Below, in pieces: positions 52,627 through 60,527 of a DNA stretch of 64,000 nucleotides. The translations under genes and the position numbers were made by a program. The DNA is taken from assembly GCF_016907435.1 (NCBI RefSeq), contig NZ_JAFBBZ010000001.1:2976001-3040000 (forward strand), in the 5' to 3' direction. Position 1 is the stretch's first letter. The number at the start of each line of letters is the position of its first letter. The notes under the pieces were generated by a model. The model saw nothing but the letters and a program-made list of their open reading frames with translations, was not told the origin of the DNA and searched no databases. The DNA is from Nocardioides salarius. GTDB lineage: Bacteria > Actinomycetota > Actinomycetes > Propionibacteriales > Nocardioidaceae.

Positions 52627-52833
52627 GGTTTCGGCGTCGCTCGAGCTTTCGGCCCTCGCTGCTCAACCAACGGCGCACCGCAGCACCGTTGGTCGAGCAG
52701 GGAGGAGCGCTAGCGACGAGCGACGCCGAGACCCCGTGAGTGACTCGCAGACCGCAACCGTGTTCGCCGTACGCCATGGACTCACCGGGTTTCGGCGTCG
52801 CTCGAGCCTTCGGCCCTCGCTGCTCAACCAACG
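52627..52833. repeat. Composite palindromic elements beyond the IS
   Basis: A right arm (52627-52672) belongs to the element that the IS split. It is followed by one complete element: left arm 52687-52733, a 54-base spacer with CGCCGTACGCCATGG, and right arm 52788-52833. The region 52615-52853 holds no gene. The last arm ends 20 bases before the stop codon of the DUF222 gene. Confidence 0.9.
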
Positions 52834-52853
52834 GCGCCGGGAGCGGAGTGCTC

Positions 52854-54134
52854 CTAGGTTCGTCGGTGGAAAGTGACCTGGTTGTCAGCCCCGACGTCGC
52901 TCTCGTACTCCGGGTCATGGATCCGGCGGTGGTGGAAGGGACACAACAGCCGCCCGCGGGCGAGGTCGGTGTGGCCGTGGCACGACCACGGGTCGTCGTG
53001 GTGGGCGTGACACATCGCCGGCGGTGCATCACAGCCCCGGGCGGTGCAGCCTCCGTCACGGATACCCATCGCGACCCGCTGGGCCGGGGTGAAGTACCGC
53101 TTCGCGCGGCCCACGTCGAGCGGCTGACTCTTGCCGCCCAGCACGACAGGGACGACGCCGGCCTCGCAGGCCAGGCGCCTCGCGGTGGCGGCGCTGATCC
53201 GGTCACCGGTGTCGAGGGTGGCAGCCGCAAGGCCATCCTTGAGGGAGTCGAGGGTCATGGTCACCACGACGGTGGCGTTCACGCCACCTGCCTTGGGTAG
53301 TTCCTTGGGGTCGAGCCTTTCGATGAGCTCGACGAACGCGGCACCGAGCCGCTGCGCGGTGGGGCGGCGTACCGGCACCGGCGCCTGCTCCTCGTGCTCG
53401 CCCTCCTCGTCCGCACCGTCGGCGGTGCGGTTCGCGATCTGGTGCTTCGGGGCGGCGAACGCCAGCAGCGCCCGCTCCAACATCTGACCCACCAGCTGCG
53501 GCACCGTGAACGAGCCCTTGATCCGGCCGTGCCCGTCCTCACGCATCCGGAACACCGCCGACTTCTCCGCCTCCCGCTCCTCGCGGTCCAGCTGCTCGGC
53601 CTCCCAGGCCTCAGCCACCTCCGGCGCGACGACCTCGAGGATCCGACGGCCCAGCACCCGCAGCGCCTTCGCGTCGTGGACCTCCGCGAACGCAACCAGC
53701 GCCTTGGTCGCCTGCTCCAAGATCGACGGCTCGAGGTCGTCAGGCAGCTCGTCGAGCGCTGTGCAGATCACCGACGCCTGCTCCGCGATGACATCGCCAC
53801 GCCCCAGTGCCTCCCGCACCAGCTCGTACCGATCCAGACCCGCCGCCAGACGCACCTGGCGGAACGACTCCCGCTTCGTCGACCGTGTCGCGTTGGAGTG
53901 CCACACCGCCACCGACGGCGACGCGTTCGTCTCCGCCACCGCCACCGTCTCAGCGTGCGACAACAGCTGCGAGCGCACCTCCACCAACCGGGCCTCGGCC
54001 CGAGAGACCTCGACCAACGTCTGCGCGGTGGCCTCCTGGCTCAGCGACCACACCGGCGTACCAGCCACGTCATCGAGGGCCGAGTGCACCCGCGCGACAG
54101 CACCTCCGATGGGGTGCGTCGCGGTGGTGGCCAT
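52854..54134 (-). CDS. DUF222/HNH endonuclease signature protein (13E12 repeat family)
   Basis: 426 residues. The N-terminal DUF222 domain spans about residues 20-300 and is largely helical and charged. The C-terminal HNH motif has CTARGCDAPPAMCHAHHDDP and LLCPFHHRRIH, with a zinc knuckle. Such genes are multiplied in mycobacterial and other actinobacterial genomes and sit near mobile DNA, and the 13E12 family was named from such repeats. Whether the nuclease is active is not known. It abuts the repeat island. Confidence 0.92.
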   Translation of the reverse strand: MATTATHPIGGAVARVHSALDDVAGTPVWSLSQEATAQTLVEVSRAEARLVEVRSQLLSHAETVAVAETNASPSVAVWHSNATRSTKRESFRQVRLAAGLDRYELVREALGRGDVIAEQASVICTALDELPDDLEPSILEQATKALVAFAEVHDAKALRVLGRRILEVVAPEVAEAWEAEQLDREEREAEKSAVFRMREDGHGRIKGSFTVPQLVGQMLERALLAFAAPKHQIANRTADGADEEGEHEEQAPVPVRRPTAQRLGAAFVELIERLDPKELPKAGGVNATVVVTMTLDSLKDGLAAATLDTGDRISAATARRLACEAGVVPVVLGGKSQPLDVGRAKRYFTPAQRVAMGIRDGGCTARGCDAPPAMCHAHHDDPWSCHGHTDLARGRLLCPFHHRRIHDPEYESDVGADNQVTFHRRT

Positions 54135-54194
54135 GAGTAAAGTATCTCAGGGCCCACCGACAAAGCACCAGGTCAGAAGCCGTTTTCCACAGGC

Positions 54195-54211
54195 AGATCG
54201 AAACTTTTTTC
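54195..54211. other. AT-rich stretch with small hairpin
   Basis: The bases about 54140-54290 are markedly lower in GC than the rest of the window. Within it, TCGAAA-CTTT-TTTCGA forms a 6-base hairpin. It lies in the DUF222 gene's 5' region (start 54134). It could be the promoter or a relic of inserted DNA. Confidence 0.5.
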
Positions 54212-54225
54212 GAGATGATCTCTTC

Positions 54226-54291
54226 GGTGCACAAGTGACTGGTCGATGGTGCAAAAGTGACTGGTCGGTGGTGCGAAACTGACTGCTCGGC
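54226..54291. repeat. Three 22-bp tandem repeats upstream of the DUF222 gene
   Basis: Three units (54226-54247, 54248-54269, 54270-54291) are spaced exactly 22 bases and follow GGTGC-AAGTGACTGGTCG with small changes (the third reads CGAAACTGACTGC). The repeats stop before the metalloprotease stop codon at 54297. Repeats of this style remind me of the multiple terminal sites of IS21-like elements, but no transposase is near. Confidence 0.85.
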
Positions 54292-54296
54292 CGGCC

Positions 54297-55229
54297 TCAG
54301 CAGCCGACGGCACCGAGGCGGGCAAGCCCCTCGAGGTCGCCGTCGCCGAGGTCCGTGCGCACCAGGTTGCCGCCGTACATGAGCTGGGTGTCGTCGTCGA
54401 CGTGGGCCAGGCCCAGCACGTGGCCCAGCTCGTGCACGAGGATCGCGCGCATCGCCTGCTCGCCGCCGCGCTGGCCGGCGAGCCGGTCGAAGGTGTCGGT
54501 GTCGAGGGCGACCATGCCCGTCACGAAGCGCTCGGGCCCGATCTGACGGGTCTCCCAGGCGCTGCCGCCGAGGCCGGCGACCTCGCCCTCCAGGCCCGGG
54601 ACCTCGTCCTCGTCGGCCCAGCCGATGAGCACCGGGCTGGCCGAGCCGGCGGCCACCGAGCGCCGGTCGAAGTCGCGGTCGTCAGTGAGCCCCTCGTCGT
54701 CGAAGACGAAGCCGGAAGCCCCGGCGACGGTCTCGACCGACTCCTCGACCAGCTCCTCCCAGCCGACCGGGGCGCCGTCGGGGTTCACGACGTAGGGGAT
54801 CTCCTCGCAGGGCGACCAGGTCACCGGCTCGTCGCTGCCGCGCTGGGTGCGCACGAAGGCGTACTCGCCGTCCCCGTCGCCGATGCCGACGATCTCGCCG
54901 AGCCGCTCGTTGCTGCCGAGCAGCTCGCGCACCCGGGTGCCGGTGGCGCCGGGGTCGCGGGCCACGATCAGCCCGGCGAGCACCGCGGCGACCAGCAGGC
55001 CCGGCAGCACCGGCCCGCGCGAGCGCCGCCCGCGTCGTCCCGGCGACGGGTCGGGGGTCGAGCCGAGGCCGCCGGCGCGGTAGAGCTCACCGTGCGTGGG
55101 GCCCCGGGCGTCGTCGAAGAAGGAGGGGTCGAGACCGTCGAGCTCGGCCAGCCGGCGCTCCATGTCGCGCACCCACCGCCGCTGGGCCCGCGCCTGCGCC
55201 CGTCGTTGCCAGAACCCCATGGTGCCCAT
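54297..55229 (-). CDS. Membrane-anchored matrixin-like metalloprotease
   Basis: 310 residues (ATG 55229; ATG 55220 is a close alternative). A cytosolic Arg-rich N-terminal part of about 70 residues is followed by one membrane helix (VLPGLLVAAVLAGLIVARDP). An external domain ends in HELGHVLGLAHVDDD near residue 265, the HExxHxxGxxH metzincin zinc site. YGGNLV is near the C-terminus, where the Met-turn is expected. It should degrade extracellular protein; it is not clearly linked to neighbours. Confidence 0.9.
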   Translation of the reverse strand: MGTMGFWQRRAQARAQRRWVRDMERRLAELDGLDPSFFDDARGPTHGELYRAGGLGSTPDPSPGRRGRRSRGPVLPGLLVAAVLAGLIVARDPGATGTRVRELLGSNERLGEIVGIGDGDGEYAFVRTQRGSDEPVTWSPCEEIPYVVNPDGAPVGWEELVEESVETVAGASGFVFDDEGLTDDRDFDRRSVAAGSASPVLIGWADEDEVPGLEGEVAGLGGSAWETRQIGPERFVTGMVALDTDTFDRLAGQRGGEQAMRAILVHELGHVLGLAHVDDDTQLMYGGNLVRTDLGDGDLEGLARLGAVGC

Positions 55230-55284
55230 GGTCCCCGACCGCTGGTGACGGCCGGAGCGCGGGGAGTGCGGCTAGGGTCGGCTG

Positions 55285-56469
55285 GTGGGCACCTGGAACA
55301 CCCTCGTCGAGGGCGACAACCTCGACGTGCTCACCGACCTGGCCGCCCGGGAGCAGGTCTTCGACCTGGTCTACATCGACCCGCCCTACAACACCGGCAA
55401 CGACTTCGCCTACAGCGACGACATCCGCGGCGGTGCCGGCGCCTCGCGGCACCAGGCGTGGGTGGCGATGATGCGACCGCGCCTGGAGCTGGCGCGCGGT
55501 GTGATGTCGGCGAGGGCGGCGCTCTTCGTGAGCATCGACGACCACGAGGCCGCCCACCTGCGGCTGCTCCTCGACGAGGTCTTCGGCGAGGCGTCGTTCG
55601 TGGCGCAGGTCGTGGTCAACCTCAACCCCAAGGGCCGCCAGCTCGGGCGCGGCTTCGCCACCAGCCACGAGTACCTGCTGGTCTACGCCCTCGACCCGGC
55701 GCGCTGCGCGCTGAGCGCGACCAGCGCGGAGACCGTCGACGAGCGCGACTTCGCGCTGCTGCACGAGGAGAGCGGCCGGCGCTACCGCGAGCTGCCGCTG
55801 CGCAACACCAACAAGAAGTTCAACCCCGTCACCGCGCGCACCCTGCACTTCAGCGTGTGGGGCGACCCGGGCACCGGTCGGGTGTCGACGCTGCCCTTCG
55901 AGGGCGGCGTCGAGGTCAGTCCCGTCTTCGGCGACGGCCGCCCCGCCGTGTGGCGGTGGAGCCGCCCCCTCATCGAGCAGCGCGCCGACGACCTGGTCTG
56001 CCGCACCGTGCGGGGGCGCACCGGCGAGCGCGTCGACGTCTTCCAGCGCGACTGGCTGCACCCGGGCCGGCGCAAGAAGCTGACCACCATCTGGCTCGCC
56101 GAGGAGGTCGGCTCCACCGACACCGCCGTGGCCGAGCTGAAGGAGCTGGTGGGCCACGTCTTCGAGTCGCCCAAGCCGACCGGGCTGCTGCGCCGGATCC
56201 TGCAGACCATGCCCGACGACGTCGCGGTGCTCGACTTCTTCGCCGGCAGCGGCACCACCGGCCACGCCGTCGCCCTGCTCAACGAGGAGGACGGCGGCAC
56301 CCGCACCTGCCTCAGCGTCAACCGGGCCGAGCCCACCCGGCCCGGTTCCAACGCCGCCCAGGCCGGCCTGGCCACGGTCGCCGACATCACCCGGGCGCGG
56401 CTGCGCGCGGTCGCCGAGCGCCACGGCGGCGGGCTGGTCGAGCTCACCCAGCAAGTGCCTCCCGCCTGA
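55285..56469 (+). CDS. DNA adenine methyltransferase, type III Mod-like, without a partner Res gene
   Basis: 394 residues from GTG 55285. Motif IV is DPPYNTGNDF (residues about 33-42) and motif I is FFAGSGTTGHA near residue 318, the beta-class order found in type III Mod subunits and some type II enzymes. A stretch of about 200 residues between them is the target recognition part. No Res helicase-nuclease gene lies in the window, so it may be a solitary regulatory methyltransferase or belong to a partly lost system. Its 5' neighbour is divergent. Confidence 0.9.
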   Translation: MGTWNTLVEGDNLDVLTDLAAREQVFDLVYIDPPYNTGNDFAYSDDIRGGAGASRHQAWVAMMRPRLELARGVMSARAALFVSIDDHEAAHLRLLLDEVFGEASFVAQVVVNLNPKGRQLGRGFATSHEYLLVYALDPARCALSATSAETVDERDFALLHEESGRRYRELPLRNTNKKFNPVTARTLHFSVWGDPGTGRVSTLPFEGGVEVSPVFGDGRPAVWRWSRPLIEQRADDLVCRTVRGRTGERVDVFQRDWLHPGRRKKLTTIWLAEEVGSTDTAVAELKELVGHVFESPKPTGLLRRILQTMPDDVAVLDFFAGSGTTGHAVALLNEEDGGTRTCLSVNRAEPTRPGSNAAQAGLATVADITRARLRAVAERHGGGLVELTQQVPPA

Positions 56470-56478
56470 GGCGCCGCC

Positions 56479-57882
56479 TCAACCGACCCCGGCCGCCTTC
56501 TCCAGCGCGGCGACCTCGTCCTCGAGGTGCACCAGCAGCCGCTGCAGGTGCGGCACCGTGCGGCGGCAGCCGGTCAGCCCGAAGGCGATGCGCCCGTCGT
56601 ACGACGTGCAGGTGATGTTGAGCGCCATCCCGTTGATCGGGATCGAGAGCGGGTAGGTGCCGACCAGTCGCGCGCCGTTCCAGTAGTGGGTGGTGCGCGG
56701 CCCGGGCACGTTGCTGATGATCAGGTTGTACGGCGGTCGCACGATGCCCTGCATCCGCAGCAGCGGCGCCAGGATCATCGGGGCCTGGCCCAGCGCGCTC
56801 ATCGCCAGGATCTGCACCTGCGTCATCGACGACAGGGCCTCCTTGCCGGCCTGCATCGAGTCGTGGATGGCGCGCAGCCGGTCGGCGGGGTCGGGGCGCT
56901 CGGTGGCCAGCTGCACCATCACCGCGCCCACCGCGTTGCCACCCTCGGCCGAGGCGATCTGCGACTGCTTGGCGTTGAGGCCCACCGGCACCATCGCCAC
57001 CAGCGGGGTGTCGGGCAGGGCGTCGAGCTCGAGCAGGTAGGAGCGTATCGCGCCGCTGCACATGGCCATCACCACGTCGTTGATGGTGGTGCCGGTGGCC
57101 TTGCCGATGGCGCGCAGCCGCTCGATGGGCCAGTCCTCGGCGGCGAAGCGGCGGGCCCCGGTGATGCTCTGGTTGAAGATGGTGCGGGGGGCGTGGAAGG
57201 AGACCGCCGAGGTCTCGTTGCGCACGCCCTTGCTGAGGGTGCGCACGAGCGCGGCCGGCATCGCCGCCGCCTCGGCGGTCAGCGCGAGCGCGCTGCGCAG
57301 CGCGGCCACCGGGATCTGCGGCAGCGACGGCGCCTCGACCCCCCGACCCGACCGGCTGCGTGGCGGGCCGGCGGCCCACGGCGCGGGCATGCCGCGCAGG
57401 TCGGGGTCGGTGGTGAGCACGCTCTGCAGCAGCCGCATCGCCGAGACGCCGTCGACCAGCGCGTGGTGGGTCTTGGTGTAGAGCGCGACGCGGCCGTCCT
57501 CGAGGCCCTCGATCACGTGCGCCTCCCACAGGGGGCGCTCCCAGGCCAGACGGGTGGAGTGCAGCCGCGAGCACAGCTCGAAGAGCTCGCGGTAGCGCCC
57601 CGGGGCCGGCAGCGCGCTGTGCCGCACGTGGTGGTGGGCGTCGAACTGCAGGTCGGGCTTCCAGACCAGCTGGCCCGCGGTGCGCACCGAGCGGTGCGGG
57701 TGCTTGAGGAAGAGCGGCGCGATCTCGTCGACGTCGCGCATCGCCTCGTACATCTCTCGGATGTACTCCGGGCCGGCCCCCTCGGGCTTCTCGAAGAGCT
57801 GCAGCCCACCCACGTGCATCGGCATGTTGCGGTTCTCCGCCAGCAGGAAGCCGGTGGCGGTGGGGTCGATGGCTGAGACCAC
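56479..57882 (-). CDS. Wax ester synthase / diacylglycerol O-acyltransferase (WS/DGAT)
   Basis: 467 residues from GTG 57882 with GAAAGG upstream. The catalytic HHxxxDG motif is THHALVDGVSA (near residue 133), and the second conserved region is NLIISNVPGPRTTHYWNGAR near residue 390. The ND motif TTINDVVMAM also fits. It transfers acyl groups from acyl-CoA to alcohols or diacylglycerol, making wax esters or triacylglycerol. It is convergent with the methyltransferase gene. Confidence 0.93.
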   Translation of the reverse strand: MVSAIDPTATGFLLAENRNMPMHVGGLQLFEKPEGAGPEYIREMYEAMRDVDEIAPLFLKHPHRSVRTAGQLVWKPDLQFDAHHHVRHSALPAPGRYRELFELCSRLHSTRLAWERPLWEAHVIEGLEDGRVALYTKTHHALVDGVSAMRLLQSVLTTDPDLRGMPAPWAAGPPRSRSGRGVEAPSLPQIPVAALRSALALTAEAAAMPAALVRTLSKGVRNETSAVSFHAPRTIFNQSITGARRFAAEDWPIERLRAIGKATGTTINDVVMAMCSGAIRSYLLELDALPDTPLVAMVPVGLNAKQSQIASAEGGNAVGAVMVQLATERPDPADRLRAIHDSMQAGKEALSSMTQVQILAMSALGQAPMILAPLLRMQGIVRPPYNLIISNVPGPRTTHYWNGARLVGTYPLSIPINGMALNITCTSYDGRIAFGLTGCRRTVPHLQRLLVHLEDEVAALEKAAGVG

Positions 57883-58090
57883 GATGTGCCTTTCGCTCGG
57901 GGCGCCGTACGGCGTCGTGCCCCCGTGACGTGACGGGGGCCACAAGGAGAACCTATGTCGGGCGGAGAAGTCACGGGCACGCCGCCTCGAGTTCATCGCG
58001 ATCCTTCCCAGCCGCCCGTCGGTGCTGCCAGCATCGGGCGCACCGCGTCGGCTCGCTCGGGAGCCGGTGCTCGTCCCACCGGGAGCTCTT

Positions 58091-58762
58091 GTGCTGCGCC
58101 GACTCGTGACCGCCCTGGTCCTCACCCTCCTCACCAGCGGGTCGGCGGTGGTGCTGCCCGCGGTGGGTGCCGCTCCTGCCGCCGCAGCCGCCAAGCAGTA
58201 CTCCGCCCCGCTGAGCGTGGCGATCGGCGACCTGGTGGGCGCCTCCGAGGTGCGCACCGGCTACAGCCGGACCCTCTTCAAGCACTGGACCGACGCCGAC
58301 GGCGACGGCTGCTCGACCCGCAACGAGGTGCTGATCGCCGAGGCCGACGACCCGGTCACCGTGGGCTCGGGCTGCTCGCTGACCGGCGGGCGCTGGTTCT
58401 CCTACTACGACGGCGTCTCGTGGACCGACCCCTCGGACGTCGACATCGACCACATGGTGCCGCTCGCCGAGGCCTGGGACTCGGGCGCCTCGGGATGGTC
58501 CTCGACCACCCGCGAGGCCTTCGCCAACGACCTGGACGACTACCGCAGCCTGGTCGGCGTGACCGACAACGTGAACCAGTCCAAGAGCGACCAGGACCCG
58601 GCGGACTGGTTGCCCGCCCAGCGGGTCTGCCGCTACGTGCGCGAGTGGGTGGCGGTCAAGCACCGCTGGCGCCTGAGCGTCGACGCCGCCGAGCGGTCGG
58701 CGCTGTCGTCGGTGGCCTCCGGCTGCAGCGACACCACCATCACGGTGACCCTGGCGCGCTGA
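58091..58762 (+). CDS. Secreted HNH nuclease (DUF1524/GmrSD-like)
   Basis: About 223 residues from GTG 58091, with GGGAG upstream and a signal peptide (LVTALVLTLLTSGSAVVLPA). The nuclease domain has VDIDHMVPLAEAWDSGASGW near residue 118 and NVNQSKSDQDPADWLP near residue 165, the secreted HNH type also seen in Streptomyces. An upstream ATG at 58022 has no clear support. It would cut extracellular DNA for nutrient use or competition. Confidence 0.9.
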   Translation: MLRRLVTALVLTLLTSGSAVVLPAVGAAPAAAAAKQYSAPLSVAIGDLVGASEVRTGYSRTLFKHWTDADGDGCSTRNEVLIAEADDPVTVGSGCSLTGGRWFSYYDGVSWTDPSDVDIDHMVPLAEAWDSGASGWSSTTREAFANDLDDYRSLVGVTDNVNQSKSDQDPADWLPAQRVCRYVREWVAVKHRWRLSVDAAERSALSSVASGCSDTTITVTLAR

Positions 58763-58914
58763 GCTCCGGCGTACTGGCCGGTCAGCGTGCACAGGGCGGG
58801 TCCGGGGCGGGGCCGTCCCCAGGGGCCCGTCGCCCACCGACGGCGGGGCGCAGCGGCTCCTAGCGTTCCCGACGAGCACCGGAACCGCCGGTGCCGGACC
58901 CCTCGGGAGCAGAC

Positions 58915-59307
58915 ATGACCACCTCCACCCAGCACCGTCCCGCCCACCAGACCCGCCCGGGCCCGCGAGCCGGCGCGGGGCGCCGACTGGTGGTGGCCCT
59001 CGGCGCCGGCGCGGTCTGCACCGGCCTCGTGGTGGGCGCCGCGCAGGCCACCGAGTCCGCGCGCGACACCCGCGCTCCCGCGCCCGACACGATCGTGCGC
59101 GTGACCGGCAACGCCGACGGTGGCTTCGGCATCCAGCACTACGACGGCTCGACCCAGTTCCCGCCCACGACGAGCGAGGCGATGGCCGAGTGCCAGGAGT
59201 ACCCCAAGAAGATCGGGCGGGTGCGCTGCCGCAAGGAGGTCAAGGTCTGGTACCGCGACCTCGCCGACCTCAAGCAGGCGATCAAGTACGCCCGTCGCGC
59301 CGGCTGA
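58915..59307 (+). CDS. Small secreted protein of unknown function
   Basis: 130 residues from ATG 58915 with GGGAG upstream. A signal or membrane segment (LVVALGAGAVCTGLVVGAAQ) follows a Thr/Arg-rich N-terminus. A mature domain of about 85 residues holds VRVTGNADGGFGIQHYDGST, then ECQEYPKKIGRVRCRKEVKV with two Cys. No known family was recognised. The preceding secreted nuclease gene ends 152 bases upstream. Confidence 0.72.
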   Translation: MTTSTQHRPAHQTRPGPRAGAGRRLVVALGAGAVCTGLVVGAAQATESARDTRAPAPDTIVRVTGNADGGFGIQHYDGSTQFPPTTSEAMAECQEYPKKIGRVRCRKEVKVWYRDLADLKQAIKYARRAG

Positions 59308-59340
59308 GCCCGTGCCGCCCGGCGGTGGCAGGATCGAGCC

Positions 59341-60453
59341 ATGGCAGCGGCCCCGATCGACGAGCTCTGGAACCGCGGTCTGGCGCGCGGGCGGTCGTCC
59401 TACCGAGGCCGCGTGGCCCGGTGGAAGACCAAGCGCTGGCACATCGCCCAGTGCGCGGTGGCCGCCGCACTGGCGTGGCTGGTGGCCTCCGAGCTGCTCG
59501 GGCACAGCGTGCCGGTCTTCGCGCCGATCGCCGCGGTGGTCAGCCTCGGCACCTCCTACGGCCAGCGCCTGCGCCGCGTCGCGGAGGTCACCGTGGGCGT
59601 GGCGGTGGGCGTCGGCCTGGCCGACCTGCTGGTCGCCTGGCTGGGGGCGGGCTGGTGGCAGCTGGGCGTGATCGTCGGGCTGGCGATGACCGTGGCCGTG
59701 CTCCTCGACGGCGGCACCCTGCTGGTCAACCAGGCCGCGATCCAGTCGGTCTTCGTGGTCGCGCTGCTGCCCGGCACCGGCGAGTCGCTGACCCGGTGGA
59801 GCGACGCGCTGGTGGGCGGCGCGGTGGCCCTGCTGGCCGCGACCGTGGTGCCGGCCGCCCCGCTGCGCCGACCTCGCGAGCAGGCCGCGGTGGTGCTGCG
59901 CAAGCAGGCCGACCTGCTGCGCGGCGCCGCCGAGGTGATCGTCGACGGCGACGCCGAGCGCGGCCTCGAGCTGCTCGCCGAGGCCCGCTCGACCGACCCG
60001 CTGCTGCGCGAGCTCAAGGCGGCGGCCGACGAAGGCATGGCGGTGGTGGCGTCCTCGCCGTTCCGGGTGCGGCACCGGCCCGAGATCCGGCGGATGGTCG
60101 ACGTCGTCTCGCCGATGGACCGCGCGATCCGCAGCACCCGGGTGCTGATGCGCCAGGTCGCGGTGGCGGCCTACCACCGCCGCCCCGTCCCGTCGTCGTA
60201 CGCCGAGCTGGCCCGCGACCTCGCGCACGCCGTCGACGTCGTGGCGGCCGAGCTGGCGACCGACCGGGTGCCGGTCGCGGCGCGCTCGTTCCTGGTGCGC
60301 GTCGGGCTCGACTCGGGCCGCGTCGAGCGCTCCCCGGAGATGACCGGCGACGTGGTGCTGGCCCAGCTGCGCTCCATCGTGGTCGACCTCTTGATGCTCA
60401 CCGGGATGGGCCAGCTGGAGGCCACCGACACGCTGCCGCCACCGCCGGGCTGA
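59341..60453 (+). CDS. FUSC family (aromatic acid exporter-like) membrane protein
   Basis: 370 residues. Five to six membrane helices occupy about residues 30-180 (AQCAVAAALAWLVASELLGH then FAPIAAVVSLGTSYGQRLRR), and a helical cytosolic domain fills the rest. The pattern is that of the FUSC/ArAE efflux proteins (fusaric acid resistance type). An AGGA site precedes the ATG. Substrate unknown. The 75-base gap to the ThrE-like gene has no terminator. Confidence 0.86.
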   Translation: MAAAPIDELWNRGLARGRSSYRGRVARWKTKRWHIAQCAVAAALAWLVASELLGHSVPVFAPIAAVVSLGTSYGQRLRRVAEVTVGVAVGVGLADLLVAWLGAGWWQLGVIVGLAMTVAVLLDGGTLLVNQAAIQSVFVVALLPGTGESLTRWSDALVGGAVALLAATVVPAAPLRRPREQAAVVLRKQADLLRGAAEVIVDGDAERGLELLAEARSTDPLLRELKAAADEGMAVVASSPFRVRHRPEIRRMVDVVSPMDRAIRSTRVLMRQVAVAAYHRRPVPSSYAELARDLAHAVDVVAAELATDRVPVAARSFLVRVGLDSGRVERSPEMTGDVVLAQLRSIVVDLLMLTGMGQLEATDTLPPPPG

Positions 60454-60527
60454 GGCTCTGGTCGACGTGAGCGACTCCACGTCGTGGGGGATTCGAGTCG
60501 CGTGCGGCGACCTGCCACCATCGCAGC

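Noticed and set aside
54226..54291. Possible CRISPR or plasmid iterons
   Set aside because: Only three units without spacers and no replication or cas gene; kept only as repeats of unknown role.
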